Of a stretch of DNA of 64,000 nucleotides, positions 50,831 through 60,006 are shown in pieces. Both the position numbers and the translations under genes were made by a program. Source of the stretch: Actinacidiphila yeochonensis CN732 (GTDB lineage: Bacteria > Actinomycetota > Actinomycetes > Streptomycetales > Streptomycetaceae). The stretch is from assembly GCF_000745345.1 (NCBI RefSeq), contig NZ_JQNR01000004.1:1116001-1180000 (forward strand). The letters are read 5' to 3'. Below the pieces are notes generated by a model that saw only the letters and a program-made list of their open reading frames with translations, was not told the origin of the DNA and did not search any database. How positions within the stretch are numbered: position 1 is the stretch's first letter; each line of letters starts with the position of its first letter.

Positions 50831-51484
50831 ATGACTGCTGCAGATGCCGCGCAGACGCTGCCGAGGCCGCGCGCCGACGCGTTCTACAGACTGGCCGTGG
50901 GGGCCATCACCAGTGAGGAGGACGCCGAGGCGGCGGCGCGGCGGATCGCCGAGGCGCACGAGAGCGAGCGCGCCGCGTGGGACGCGCGCTGGCGCGGCGT
51001 GCAGGCCGAGGCGTCGCAGATGTCCGCCGACCTGCGCCGCCGCGTCGAGATGCTGGGCCACGCCGCCAACGTCGCCAGCCGCGAACTGGCCGCCGGTGCC
51101 GCGATGGCCGCCACCGTCGCACACCAGGCCACCCTGCTCGCCCGGCTGCGGTCGGCGGCGCAGCAGTCGCTGGACGGCACCATGGCGGCGGTGGACGTGC
51201 TCGCCATGCTCAGCGAGGACGTCCCCGCCCCCGACGTGCAGCCCATGGTGGTCGGGTTCGTCGCCGACTCCCGCTTCCGCAGCGGGAGGTTCGCCAGCGG
51301 CTCGGGCGACATCACCGTGGTCTACCCGTTCGTCGGCTACTCGCTGATCGTGCGCGGCCCGGGCACCGGTGCGGACGTCGAGCCGACGTTCCTGGTCGAG
51401 GACCGGGCGCTGTGCCGTTCGGCGATCCAGATCGAACGGGGACTCATCATGCAGGGCGCGCTCCAGCCGACCGTCACCCGCTGA
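50831..51484 (+). CDS. hypothetical protein with helical N-terminal half
   Basis: A 217-aa cytoplasmic protein I do not recognise. Residues 10-125 look helical with coiled-coil potential (AHESERAAWDARWRGVQAEA, LRRRVEMLGHAANVASRELA), then SLDGTMAAVDVLAMLSEDVP and a beta-rich end (ITVVYPFVGYSLIVRGPGTG). ATG 50831 has GGAGG at 8 bases; an in-frame ATG at 50771 lacks one and lies in low-GC DNA. It stands alone. It may be a signalling or sensor protein, but nothing in the context supports a specific role. Confidence 0.72.
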   Translation: MTAADAAQTLPRPRADAFYRLAVGAITSEEDAEAAARRIAEAHESERAAWDARWRGVQAEASQMSADLRRRVEMLGHAANVASRELAAGAAMAATVAHQATLLARLRSAAQQSLDGTMAAVDVLAMLSEDVPAPDVQPMVVGFVADSRFRSGRFASGSGDITVVYPFVGYSLIVRGPGTGADVEPTFLVEDRALCRSAIQIERGLIMQGALQPTVTR

Positions 51485-51862
51485 GCGCTCCGGCGGCCCC
51501 CGTGGGGATCTCCGGCCGGCGGAGTCCGGGCACCCGCCCGGCCCTGCCCAGGCTCGGGACCCTTCCGCCCGGGTGGCCGCGTTCCGGCCGCGCCGGGCGT
51601 CGGGTTCCCGTCGCGGTCGGCCCGGGGACGGTGTGTGGCGGGGAGCCGCGCCGTCCCCGGGCGGGTTGCGCGGCGCGCTCGTCGCGGCCGTCGTAGGTCG
51701 CCGTGGGCTGCCGCCGGCCCTTGGGGGCGGCCGTGGGCCGTCGTCGTCTTCGTGAACGTTTCCCATGGGCCCGCGCCGTCGCGGGTCCCTTCGTGTCCGG
51801 CCCGCCGGGTCATCAGGCGCCCACCGCCGTGCCCGCGGCGGGCGGACGGGCGAGGAGCCCGG

Positions 51863-52123
51863 ATGCATGCTCACCGCAAACCGAGGAGAACGGGGGTGGG
51901 AGGGCCGCGGCGCGCCGCCGCTTCCGCCGCCGGAGAGATGTTCCTGGTCGGGATGGACCGTCAGGGCGTGGTGCGGATCAGCCGTGCGGTCGACGAGCGC
52001 ACGCTCGGCCTGTACCTGAGGGAGATCGCCGACGAGCTGATGGGCGGCCCCGGCCCCGGCCCCGGCCTCGGCCCCGACTCAGGTCCGGGCTCCGGTCCCG
52101 GGGAGGGACCGTCGGCCCGGTGA
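51863..52123 (+). CDS. small hypothetical protein with Gly-Pro tail
   Basis: An 86-aa protein. The centre MFLVGMDRQGVVRISRAVDE then RTLGLYLREIADELMG has natural composition and helix-like pattern; the last 25 residues are Gly-Pro repeats. ATG 51863 follows GAGGAG; ATG 51938 would give a 61-aa form that begins at the conserved-looking part. The 378 bases between 51485 and 51862 hold no other gene I can support. Confidence 0.5.
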   Translation: MHAHRKPRRTGVGGPRRAAASAAGEMFLVGMDRQGVVRISRAVDERTLGLYLREIADELMGGPGPGPGLGPDSGPGSGPGEGPSAR

Positions 52124-52221
52124 TCTCTCGAACGCGCTTTCCTTTCACGATCTCGCGAGGGTGCATATATGCCCCCAACTATGGCGGTGGTGGCCGATCA
52201 AGTGCTAAGAAAGGCGGGACG

Positions 52222-52302
52222 GTGAAAGCGATGTCGCGGATCAGGCGCCGTCGCCGCCCTGTGGACCCGGCGACCCGCCGAGCGGCGCGCCGTCGCACGT
52301 GA
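52222..52302 (+). CDS. possible 26-aa arginine-rich peptide
   Basis: GTG 52222 preceded by AAAGGCGGG opens a 26-codon frame, reading VKAMSRIRRRRRPVDPATRR and then AARRRT. Nearly half the residues are arginine. The stop codon lies in the first unit of the 10-bp repeat array. It may be a chance frame; no homologue is known to me. The surrounding region 52124-52221 is unusually low in GC and would suit a promoter. Confidence 0.22.
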   Translation: MKAMSRIRRRRRPVDPATRRAARRRT

Positions 52303-52346
52303 TTCCACGTGATTCCACGTGATTCCACGTGATTCCACGTGATTCC
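52296..52346. repeat. five phased 10-bp repeats containing CACGTG
   Basis: CACGTGATTC is repeated five times exactly, head to tail, ending in one extra C. Each unit carries the palindrome CACGTG, so five identical sites recur every 10 bp, about one helical turn. The array is 394 bases upstream of the DMT transporter gene. The rest of the 52347-52739 gap shows no supported gene. Confidence 0.9.
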
Positions 52347-52739
52347 GCTTGGCGCCGCCGAACGCGGCCGGAGCAATCCGCCACGGTCACGGGAAAGGTC
52401 GCCGGTACGGACCGCGCCGGGCCATCCGGAGGCAAACCAGGGCCCGGCGCAGCCTTGAGAGGGCGCTTGAGAGCACCCGATCCCACGCAGAGCGTACTGG
52501 TTCGTTCCCGGGCTCCGGAGTAATACGGTCGGACGGCCCCCCGATTTCCGATCTTCGGGCGGGAATGGTGGAACGTGTGCTATTCGCCGATGGCAATGGC
52601 GGCCCCCGCTCCTGGCCTCCGCCGGCGGAACAGGCCGGCCCGCTGCCGTCATCCGAGGGCCGTCCGCGAGGGCCGGCCCCGCGAACCGCGCCCGGCACGG
52701 GGCGCGGAGCGGGGGCGGCCCCCGGAACAGGCGGGTAGG

Positions 52740-53654
52740 TTGGCAGCAGGGGGCGTCGCTTCTGGCTACGGGAGGTCCGCCCTGCTGGCGTTGTGCGTGG
52801 TCTTCGCGCTCTTCGGCGCGGCGAGTAACGCCGCCGGGACCGTGCTCCAGCGCAAGGCGGCGCTGCGGGTACCGGCCGAGGACGCCATGCGCTTCCGGCT
52901 GCTGTTGGACATGGTCCACCAGTCGGTGTGGCTGCTGGGCATCGGCGCCGTCGCCGGGGCCGCGCTCTTCCAGGCGCTGGCCCTCGTCACCGGCCCGCTG
53001 GCGCTGGCCCAGCCGGTGTTCGTCCTGGAGCTGCCGTTCGCGCTGCTGATCGCGATCCCGCTGCTGCACCGCACCCTGCCGGGCAGGGGCTGGGTGGCCG
53101 TCGGCGCGATGGTGGTCGGGCTGGCGGTGGCGCTCGCCTGCGCGGCACCCGGCGGCGGCAGCGTGCAGGCGCCGCTGGACCGGTGGATTCCCGCCATCGT
53201 GGTCGTCGGCGGCCTGGTCGTGGTCATGGTCGCGCTGTCCCGGCGGCGGCGGAACGGCGCCGTGCGCGCGGCGCTGCTGGGGGTGGGTGCCGCCGCCTCC
53301 AACGCGCTCACCGCCGCGATGATGAAGTCGGCCGCCGACACGTTCTCCGACCACGGCTTCGGCGCCTTCATCACCTCCTGGCAGACCTACGGCTTCGCGG
53401 TGTTCGGGATCACGGCCGTCTTCCTGCTGGAGAACTCGCTCCAGGCCGGCACCATCGCCGCCTCGCAGCCGGCCCTGACCCTCGGGGACGCCACGATCAG
53501 CCTGGCGCTCGGCCTCACCGTCTACGGCGAGACCGTCCGTACCGGCTGGTGGCTGCTGCCCCAGCTGATCGGCGTCGCCCTCGTGGTCGCCGGCACGTTT
53601 TACCTCTCCAAGGCCGTCACGCTGACCCGGGAGCTGACGGCGAACCGCCGCTGA
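52740..53654 (+). CDS. DMT family transporter
   Basis: A 304-aa membrane protein with nine to ten helices and the two-repeat layout of drug/metabolite transporters (ALLALCVVFALFGAASNAAG; ALAQPVFVLELPFALLIAIP; VAVGAMVVGLAVALACAAPG; LGVGAAASNALTAAMMKSAA; GTIAASQPALTLGDATISLA). TTG 52740 is the only start close to helix 1, with GGCGGGTAGG upstream; an ATG at 52575 would add a 55-residue Arg-rich tail. Monocistronic. Substrate unknown. Confidence 0.85.
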   Translation: MAAGGVASGYGRSALLALCVVFALFGAASNAAGTVLQRKAALRVPAEDAMRFRLLLDMVHQSVWLLGIGAVAGAALFQALALVTGPLALAQPVFVLELPFALLIAIPLLHRTLPGRGWVAVGAMVVGLAVALACAAPGGGSVQAPLDRWIPAIVVVGGLVVVMVALSRRRRNGAVRAALLGVGAAASNALTAAMMKSAADTFSDHGFGAFITSWQTYGFAVFGITAVFLLENSLQAGTIAASQPALTLGDATISLALGLTVYGETVRTGWWLLPQLIGVALVVAGTFYLSKAVTLTRELTANRR

Positions 53655-53849
53655 CGGTGCCGGTCAGGTGGGCCCGGACGCTCCCGGACGATGTGGTGGG
53701 TCGGTGGGTCGGTGGCTCGGCGGTCCGCCCCACGCCGTACCGGCCCGGCCTCCCGCGCGTGGTCGAAAATTTCGCCGGGCACGCGTAGGCCGGCTTGCCG
53801 GAACGGCCCCCCGCGCATCCTCGGGGCGGCGCCGTCCGTTCCGATGCCC

Positions 53850-53879
53850 TTCACCACCCCGCGCTCACGGGGTGGTGAA
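53850..53879. terminator. perfect hairpin in the gap after the DMT gene
   Basis: TTCACCACCCCG and CGGGGTGGTGAA form a perfect 12-bp stem with a 6-base loop. It is 195 bases past the DMT stop. The rest of 53655-54159 has no supported gene. Confidence 0.65.
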
Positions 53880-54159
53880 AAGCCGAACTCACGTGCGGAA
53901 ACGCCGATCCTGCCTGGTGCGGGGCCCTGCCGGGGCGGCCGACCGGGAATTTCGGTGCCCTTTCGGAAACCTCCGTTGACCGGGGGCGCCCGGCAGGGCC
54001 ACACTCGTCACCGCTCCCGTCCCCCGGCCCCGGAAGCACTCCGCAGCCACGCCCCGGCCACCTGTGCAAGCGCCCCCAGATCTGCCTGCGGCGCCCCGCC
54101 GCCCGCCGTGGACCCGTACGCCGTCGGCCGGCCGGACCGACCCGGAGGAGAGGAACGAC

Positions 54160-54363
54160 ATGACCGGCGCATCCCCCCGCACCCGCGGCGCGGCTCCACC
54201 ATGGCGCCACTCGCGCGCCCATCGGCTCCTGGCGGCCGCCGCGGCCGGCCTGCTGGCGGCGACGGTGCTCATCCTCCTGTCCGCGACGGCCCACGCCGCC
54301 GGTCCGTCCGGCCCCCGGCTCCCGTCCGGCAGCCTCCGCTCCGGCGCTCCGCCGGCCCGCTGA
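54160..54363 (+). CDS. small secreted peptide
   Basis: A 67-aa protein with a clear Sec signal: basic start MTGASPRTRG...RHSRAHR, hydrophobic core LLAAAAAGLLAATVLILLSA, and cleavage site TAHA before AGPSG. The mature part would be about 20 residues of Gly/Pro/Ser/Arg. ATG 54160 follows GGAGGAGAGGAA, a strong ribosome-binding site. Function unknown; the mature peptide is too short for an enzyme, so a signalling or surface role is possible. It lies 174 bases upstream of the FUSC-type gene. Confidence 0.62.
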   Translation: MTGASPRTRGAAPPWRHSRAHRLLAAAAAGLLAATVLILLSATAHAAGPSGPRLPSGSLRSGAPPAR

Positions 54364-54537
54364 CGTCCCCGCGCCACCACGGCACCCGCGGCACCGGCCC
54401 GGCCCGCGCCCCAGCCGCGGGACGGACGGCTCGCGGCGGCGCGCCGTCGGCGACGCGGGGCCCCCTGTACCTCCTCCGGCGCTGTGACGTGCGATGCTGG
54501 GCCCATCGACGCCGCCGTAGGGAGCGCGCACGTTCGG

Positions 54538-56835
54538 ATGACACGCACACGCAGGGCACTGGCCGACCTCTGGGACCGCTACGCGGCGTCCGACCCCGGG
54601 CTCCTGAGGCTCATGGCCGGGCTGCGCACGGTCGGCTCCATCGGTCTGGCGCTGGTCGCGCTGTCCCTGCTCGGCAGCGCCATCCCCCAGATGGTCGCCG
54701 GGGCGATAGTGGCGATGGTCTCCACCTTCGCCATCCGCGAGAAGCGGCGCGGCCGCCAGGCCGTGACCCTCGCACTGGGCCTGCCCACCGCCCTCGCGTC
54801 GGTCTCGCTGGGGGCCGTACTCAACCAGTACGTCGTCATCGGCGACATCTTCTTCGTCCTGCTGATCTTCGGCGCCGCGTACGTGCGCCGGTTCGGTGAG
54901 CGCTGGACGGCACTGGGCCTGATCGGGTTCCAGGTCTACTTCGTCTCGCTGTTCGTCCACGCCACGCCCTCCGCCCTGCCCCGGCTCTGGCTGACGCTGG
55001 CCATCGCCTTCGCCTGCAGCGCGCTGGCCCGTTTCGCCTTCGTGACCGAGACCCCCGAGCGGACCCTGCGCCGGCTGCGGCAGGCGTTCCGGGCCCGCAC
55101 CGCGCAGCTCGTCGACACCCAGCGCGAGGTGCTGACCGCCGACGCCGAGGACCTCGAAGACGTCGTGGCCCACCTGCGCAAGGCCACCGCGCGGCTGCAC
55201 GAGACGGCCCTGATGATCCAGGACCGGCTGGAGGACGGCACCCGCGACGAGGCCACCGCCAACCTCGTCCAGCGCCGCGTCGTCGACGCCGAGATCGCCG
55301 CCGAGCGGCTGGGCATCCTGCTGCTCAACACCCGCAGCACCGGCCGCACCGACACCCTCACCCTGCACCTGCCCGGCGCCACACTGTCCGCTGCCGCCCT
55401 GCCGCTCTCCCAGGAGGACGAGGCGGTGGCCAGGCTCGGCCGCGAGATGGCCGCGCTCCACCTGCTCGTCACCCGGCTCTCCGAGAACCGGTCCGGCACC
55501 GCCGTCACCATGCTGCGCAACCGGCTGCTCGCCTACCGGGACGAGAAGAACGTGCCGCAGGCCACCCCGGCCGTCCAGGACGCCTTCCGCGGGGTCGGCG
55601 AGGCCGCCCGCGCCGTCCTCGGCCTGCGGCTGGCCCTTGAGGGCACCGGCGTGGCCGACGCCGAGCCCGACAGCGACGACGCGCCCGAGACGACCCGCTC
55701 CCGCGAGGAGTTCGAGGCCGAGGACCTGGCCCTCGCCGACCAGGACGCCCCCGTCGCCGCCCGCACCGGCCTGGACCGCCGGACCACCCGCGCGGCCTTC
55801 CAGGTCGCCACCGGCTCCGCGCTGGCCGTGGTCGGCGGCGAGTTCCTGTCCTCGCAGCGCTGGTACTGGGCAGTCCTGACCTGCTGGGTCGTCTTCCTCA
55901 ACACCACCTCCACGGCCGAGATCCTGGTCAAGGGCTACCGGCGGCTGATCGGCACGATCGCCGGCGTGGTCGCGGGCGTGCTGCTCGCCGGCGCGGTCGG
56001 CCACCACACCTGGACGGCCTTCTCGCTGGTCCTCGTGCTGATCTTCGCGATGTTCTTCACGGCGCCGCTGTCGTACGCCCTGATGTCGTTCTTCGTCACC
56101 GCGATGCTGGGCCTGCTCTACACGCTCCTGCACACCTACAGCCTCGCGGTGCTGGTGCTGCGGATCGAGGAGACCGCGCTCGGCGCAGCCTGCGGGTTCA
56201 TCGCCGCCGTGCTGGTCCTGCCGGTGCACACCGACGAGCACACCGACGAGCAGCTGATCACCGTCCTGGGCAGGCTGCGGGACGTGTCCACCGCCGCCGT
56301 CGACCAGCTCAGCGGCGGCCCCGCCACCGACCTGGTGGACATGGCCCGCGACCTGGACTCCGCACTCGACGCGCTGCGCCGCTCCACCGCCCCGCTGGTC
56401 TACCCGATCACGCCGCTGCGGGTGCGCCGCCAGACCGCCCGCTACCTCGTCGCCCTCCTGGAGACCTGCGCGTACCACGCCCGCTCCCTGGCGGCGACCT
56501 CCGAACTCGTCCCGCACAGCAACAGCGTCGCCGCCGACCCCAGGCTGGCCGCCACCGGGCCGCGGCTGGCGCACAACATCGACGCGCTCATCGCCCACCT
56601 CCGGGGCGAGGACGCCGGGCAGCGGGTGCGGACCGGTCCCAGCATCGCCTCGATGTTCGAGGGCTCCGGAGCGCCGCCCGGACTCCGCTCGGGCACGGTC
56701 ACCTACCGGGTGCTGCGCCACCTCCAACGGCTCGACGAGAGCGTCGCCGCCCTGGCCCGTCCGCTGAAGGTCCCCACCGACCGCGACTCCGCCGCCCCCG
56801 GCGGCGCCCCCCGCCCGGCTCCGTCCCGTCCCTGA
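54538..56835 (+). CDS. FUSC-family membrane protein (aromatic acid exporter-like)
   Basis: A 765-aa inner-membrane protein with two clusters of helices (about residues 25-170 and 420-560) separated by a long cytoplasmic helical region, the layout of the FUSC/YccS/AaeB group. Landmarks are GLRTVGSIGLALVALSLLGS in the first block and AAFQVATGSALAVVGGEFLS then WYWAVLTCWVVFLNTTSTAE in the second. Members export aromatic acids or are implicated in envelope stress. ATG 54538 is chosen at the start of the conserved region; a GTG at 54484 is in frame. Monocistronic. Confidence 0.88.
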   Translation: MTRTRRALADLWDRYAASDPGLLRLMAGLRTVGSIGLALVALSLLGSAIPQMVAGAIVAMVSTFAIREKRRGRQAVTLALGLPTALASVSLGAVLNQYVVIGDIFFVLLIFGAAYVRRFGERWTALGLIGFQVYFVSLFVHATPSALPRLWLTLAIAFACSALARFAFVTETPERTLRRLRQAFRARTAQLVDTQREVLTADAEDLEDVVAHLRKATARLHETALMIQDRLEDGTRDEATANLVQRRVVDAEIAAERLGILLLNTRSTGRTDTLTLHLPGATLSAAALPLSQEDEAVARLGREMAALHLLVTRLSENRSGTAVTMLRNRLLAYRDEKNVPQATPAVQDAFRGVGEAARAVLGLRLALEGTGVADAEPDSDDAPETTRSREEFEAEDLALADQDAPVAARTGLDRRTTRAAFQVATGSALAVVGGEFLSSQRWYWAVLTCWVVFLNTTSTAEILVKGYRRLIGTIAGVVAGVLLAGAVGHHTWTAFSLVLVLIFAMFFTAPLSYALMSFFVTAMLGLLYTLLHTYSLAVLVLRIEETALGAACGFIAAVLVLPVHTDEHTDEQLITVLGRLRDVSTAAVDQLSGGPATDLVDMARDLDSALDALRRSTAPLVYPITPLRVRRQTARYLVALLETCAYHARSLAATSELVPHSNSVAADPRLAATGPRLAHNIDALIAHLRGEDAGQRVRTGPSIASMFEGSGAPPGLRSGTVTYRVLRHLQRLDESVAALARPLKVPTDRDSAAPGGAPRPAPSRP

Positions 56836-56867
56836 GGGCCCGCGTGCCTGAGGGCCGCGTGCCTGAG

Positions 56868-56888
56868 GGCGCCGCCTCTGACGGCGCC
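56868..56888 (+). terminator. hairpin after the FUSC gene
   Basis: GGCGCCG and CGGCGCC form a 7-bp stem with a 7-base loop, flanked by imperfectly pairing GAGGGCCC and GGGCCCTT segments and by a triple direct repeat of GCCTGAGGG. Confidence 0.5.
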
Positions 56889-57056
56889 GTGGGCCCTTGA
56901 GGGTTCCGCCGCGTCCGGCGCCTCCACCGCGGGCCCGGCGGACGCGGGCGGACCGAAAACCCGCAGCGGCCCTAGTGACAGCCGGGGCCGGTGTTGCTTC
57001 AATGCCGAAAGCGCTTACTGCTCCGCCCCGCCCGTCCACCCCCGGGAGCGTCCGCC

Positions 57057-59648
57057 GTGCAGCTTTCCCGCCGTGCTCTACTGGCCACCGTCCCCGGCGC
57101 CGCGCTGCTGGCCGCAGCCGGGCCCCTGCGCGCGTGGGCGGACGGGACGGGAGGCGCGCCGGGCGCGGCCGGAGCGGCCGGGGGAGCGGCGGACCGGGCC
57201 ACCGTCCTGGCCAACACCGTGGCCGTCTTCGCCGGGACGGCCGAGTCCAACGCCCGTGCCGACATCGCCGGCAAGCTCACCGCGATGGCGGCCACCGCCC
57301 GGACCCGGCTGGCCGCGATGGACGCCGCCGGCAGCGGCGAGCTCTTCTCCGGCCTGCCGCTGGGCACGGACGACGCGCACCTCACCTCGTCCTACCAGTA
57401 CCTCTACGAGATCGTCCTGGCCACCCGCGCCCCCGGCGCCGCCGCCCCCGACCTGTCGGGGAACACGGGCGTGCAGCAGCGCGTGGCCGACGGCCTGGCG
57501 GCGCTGTACGACGGGTACTTCGGCGACCAGGCGGCCGGCTACTACGGCAACTGGTTCAACTGGGAGATCGGCATGCCCCAGTACGCCACCAAGGCGCTCA
57601 TCCTGCTCAAGGACACGGCAGCCGTCCAACGCCCCGGCCTCGCCGCCGACTACGTCGCCGCGATGGACGGCTACCTGCGCAACGGCAAGGACGGGGACGT
57701 CGACCTCGACTCCCGTTTCCACACCGGAGCCAACCTCGCCGACATCACCACCGACCGCATCCTGCAGGGCGCGCTCCTCGACGACGACGCCCGCATCACC
57801 AAGGCCGTCTCCGACCAGTCGACGGTGCTCGCCGCCATCGACCCCTACGCCCTCCGGCACGGCGTCACCGACGGCTTCTACGCCGACGGCTCCTTCGTCC
57901 AGCACGGCTCCGTCGCCTACACCGGCTCCTACGGCACCGGCCTGCTCACACGGGTGGTGCAGACCGTCAAGCTGCTCGACGGCACCGGCTATCCGGCCGG
58001 CGCGGACCTGGCCGGCGCCGCGCGCGGCTGGGTGGCCGGCAGCTTCGCCCCGCTGCTCTTCGAGGGCTGGATGATGGAGGCGGTGAAGGGCCGCGCGGTC
58101 TCCCGCACCACCACCGGCTACGCCGACGCCGCCACCGTGGTCGAGTCGGCGGTGGACCTCGCCGAGTACTACACCGGCGACGAGGCGAGGGCACTGGCCG
58201 GCTTCGCCAAGTACGTGCACACGGTGTCCCGTTCGGCGCCCTCCCCGACCTCCTTCACCTCGCCGGTCAGCGCCGCCCGCTTCGCCGACATCCTCGCCGA
58301 CGCCTCCGTGCCCGCCGCCGACCTCAACGCCCCCGCCCAGCACAGCGCGTTCAACGCCATGGACCGCACCGTCCATCGCCGCCCCGGCTGGACCTTCACC
58401 CTCGCCCGCAGCTCCACCCGGATCAGCGGCTACGAGTACATGAGCGGCGAGAACCTCACGCCCTGGTTCCAGGGGGCCGGCGCGCACTACCTCTACCTGT
58501 CCGGGCAGGACCAGACCCAGGCGTTCGGCGTCGACCACTTCACCGCCGTCTCCCCGTACGCGCTCGGCGGGACCACCGCACCCGTCGAGGAACGCGAGAC
58601 CGTGCCCGAGCTGTACGGCACCGCCTGGTACGACAACCCCGCCGCCGGGTTCACCTCCTCCTCGGACGCGCAGAACGCCTACGTCTACTTCCCGCTGTCC
58701 ACCGGCGCCCACTCCGGCGGCGCCCGGCTGGGCACCTACGGCACCGCAGCGCTGGTCCTCTCCGACGACGCCGCCTGGGCCGCCGAGCAGGCCGGGCTGC
58801 TGCCCGCCGACTTCACCGCCTACCGCAACGCCCAGGCCGTGAAGTCCTGGTACATGTTCGACGACGAGATCGCCGTCCTGGCGGCGGGCGTCGGCGACGC
58901 GGCCGGCCGGGCCGTCACCACCACCTTCGACACCCGGATCGCGGCGGCCGCCGACCCGGTCGCCCTGACCGGGCGGCTGCGCGACGGCAGCCCGCTGGCC
59001 GGCCCCGGCACCGCGCCACTGGCCTGGCTGCACTACGCCGACCCGGCGCAGGGGGTCGCCGTCGGGTACGTCCTGCTCGACTCGCCCGGCGCCGACCCGC
59101 GCGCCCGCCACCGCGTCACGCTGGAGACGGTGACCCGCAGCCGCCGGCTGGTCCGCACCTCCAACCCGGACACCGCCGTCACCAAGCAGGTGTTCTCCCT
59201 CGGCCACGACCAGCCGGCCGGCGCCGCGCACACCGCGCTGGCCTACGCGATCCTCCCGCAGGCCGCGCCGGACGCCCCGGCCGCGCACCACCGCGACCGG
59301 CCCCTGACGGTGCTGGCCAACTCCCCTTCGGCGCAGGCGCTGCGGCACGAGCGGCTCGGCATCACCGCCGTCAACACGTTCACGCCCGGCATCCACCGGG
59401 TCGGCCCGCTGGAGGTCGACGGCCCCGCGTGCGTGCTGCTGCGCGAGCACCGCGACGGCACGCTGGAGGTGGCCGTCAGCGACCCCACCACCGGGCGCGA
59501 CACCGTGGGCCTGAGCGTGCACGGCCGGCCGCGCCGGGCGGGCGCCGCCGACGCCGGGATGACCGTCACCCCCGTCCCCGGCGGCACCCGCGTCCAGGCG
59601 GCCACCCGCCACACCTACGGCGCCACCCTCACGGCCACCCTGCGCTGA
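57057..59648 (+). CDS. secreted polysaccharide lyase family 8 protein
   Basis: An 863-aa lyase of the hyaluronate/chondroitin/xanthan lyase family. A twin-arginine leader is visible (VQLSRRALLATVPGAALLAA, cleavage near RAWA). The helical toroid carries YYGNWFNWEIGMPQYATKA near residue 165, whose Asn is catalytic, and DGSFVQHGSVAYTGSYGTGL near residue 285 with the catalytic His and Tyr. The beta-sandwich domains follow to the end. GTG 57057 follows GGGAG and gives the Tat motif at the very start. PL8 enzymes cleave uronate-containing polysaccharides by beta elimination; which substrate cannot be decided. It is near GH27 and GH92 genes also aimed at extracellular glycans. Confidence 0.93.
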   Translation: MQLSRRALLATVPGAALLAAAGPLRAWADGTGGAPGAAGAAGGAADRATVLANTVAVFAGTAESNARADIAGKLTAMAATARTRLAAMDAAGSGELFSGLPLGTDDAHLTSSYQYLYEIVLATRAPGAAAPDLSGNTGVQQRVADGLAALYDGYFGDQAAGYYGNWFNWEIGMPQYATKALILLKDTAAVQRPGLAADYVAAMDGYLRNGKDGDVDLDSRFHTGANLADITTDRILQGALLDDDARITKAVSDQSTVLAAIDPYALRHGVTDGFYADGSFVQHGSVAYTGSYGTGLLTRVVQTVKLLDGTGYPAGADLAGAARGWVAGSFAPLLFEGWMMEAVKGRAVSRTTTGYADAATVVESAVDLAEYYTGDEARALAGFAKYVHTVSRSAPSPTSFTSPVSAARFADILADASVPAADLNAPAQHSAFNAMDRTVHRRPGWTFTLARSSTRISGYEYMSGENLTPWFQGAGAHYLYLSGQDQTQAFGVDHFTAVSPYALGGTTAPVEERETVPELYGTAWYDNPAAGFTSSSDAQNAYVYFPLSTGAHSGGARLGTYGTAALVLSDDAAWAAEQAGLLPADFTAYRNAQAVKSWYMFDDEIAVLAAGVGDAAGRAVTTTFDTRIAAAADPVALTGRLRDGSPLAGPGTAPLAWLHYADPAQGVAVGYVLLDSPGADPRARHRVTLETVTRSRRLVRTSNPDTAVTKQVFSLGHDQPAGAAHTALAYAILPQAAPDAPAAHHRDRPLTVLANSPSAQALRHERLGITAVNTFTPGIHRVGPLEVDGPACVLLREHRDGTLEVAVSDPTTGRDTVGLSVHGRPRRAGAADAGMTVTPVPGGTRVQAATRHTYGATLTATLR

Positions 59649-59946
59649 CGGGCACCGCGCGGCCGAAGGCGGCATGCGCCGACAGGTACCGCGCGCCGAA
59701 TGCGGCATGTACGGAAGGCCGTTGGCATGCGGGGTGGCCAGATCACCGCTCCGCCGATTCGTGCCGTCGCGCCAGGTCCTCGGCTCCCACCGTCGACCTG
59801 TCGAACTGATGGTTTGTCATCTCCCGTGGTCGTGACCGGGTGATGGCCGCCCCTGGTCCTCCGCCGGCTCCGGTCGTCCGCAAAGGGTCCTGACAGCAAA
59901 CTCCTTGACGGGGTTCGCCGTTCCGGACAAGACTGCCTACGCGCTT

Positions 59947-59962
59947 TTGACAACGATGTCAA
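59947..59962. promoter_or_regulatory. perfect dyad with embedded -35 box upstream of GH92
   Basis: TTGACA-ACGA-TGTCAA is a perfect 6-4-6 inverted repeat. Its left arm equals a consensus -35 element, and a further TTTGACATCA half site follows at 59971. This is typical of a LacI-family operator. No LacI gene is within several kilobases. The gap 59649-59946 holds nothing else I can name. Confidence 0.6.
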
Positions 59963-60006
59963 GCAAGTTATTTGACATCATGCTCCGTACGAAGGGTCAG
60001 GGAACC

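Noticed and set aside
50335..52740. Integrated phage or insertion element
   Set aside because: Lower GC and repeats are present, but there is no integrase, transposase, tRNA or flanking direct repeat.
59615..59962. A 115-residue minus-strand frame in the PL8-GH92 gap
   Set aside because: It overlaps the end of PL8 and the GH92 operator region, has Arg/Pro-rich composition and no ribosome-binding site.
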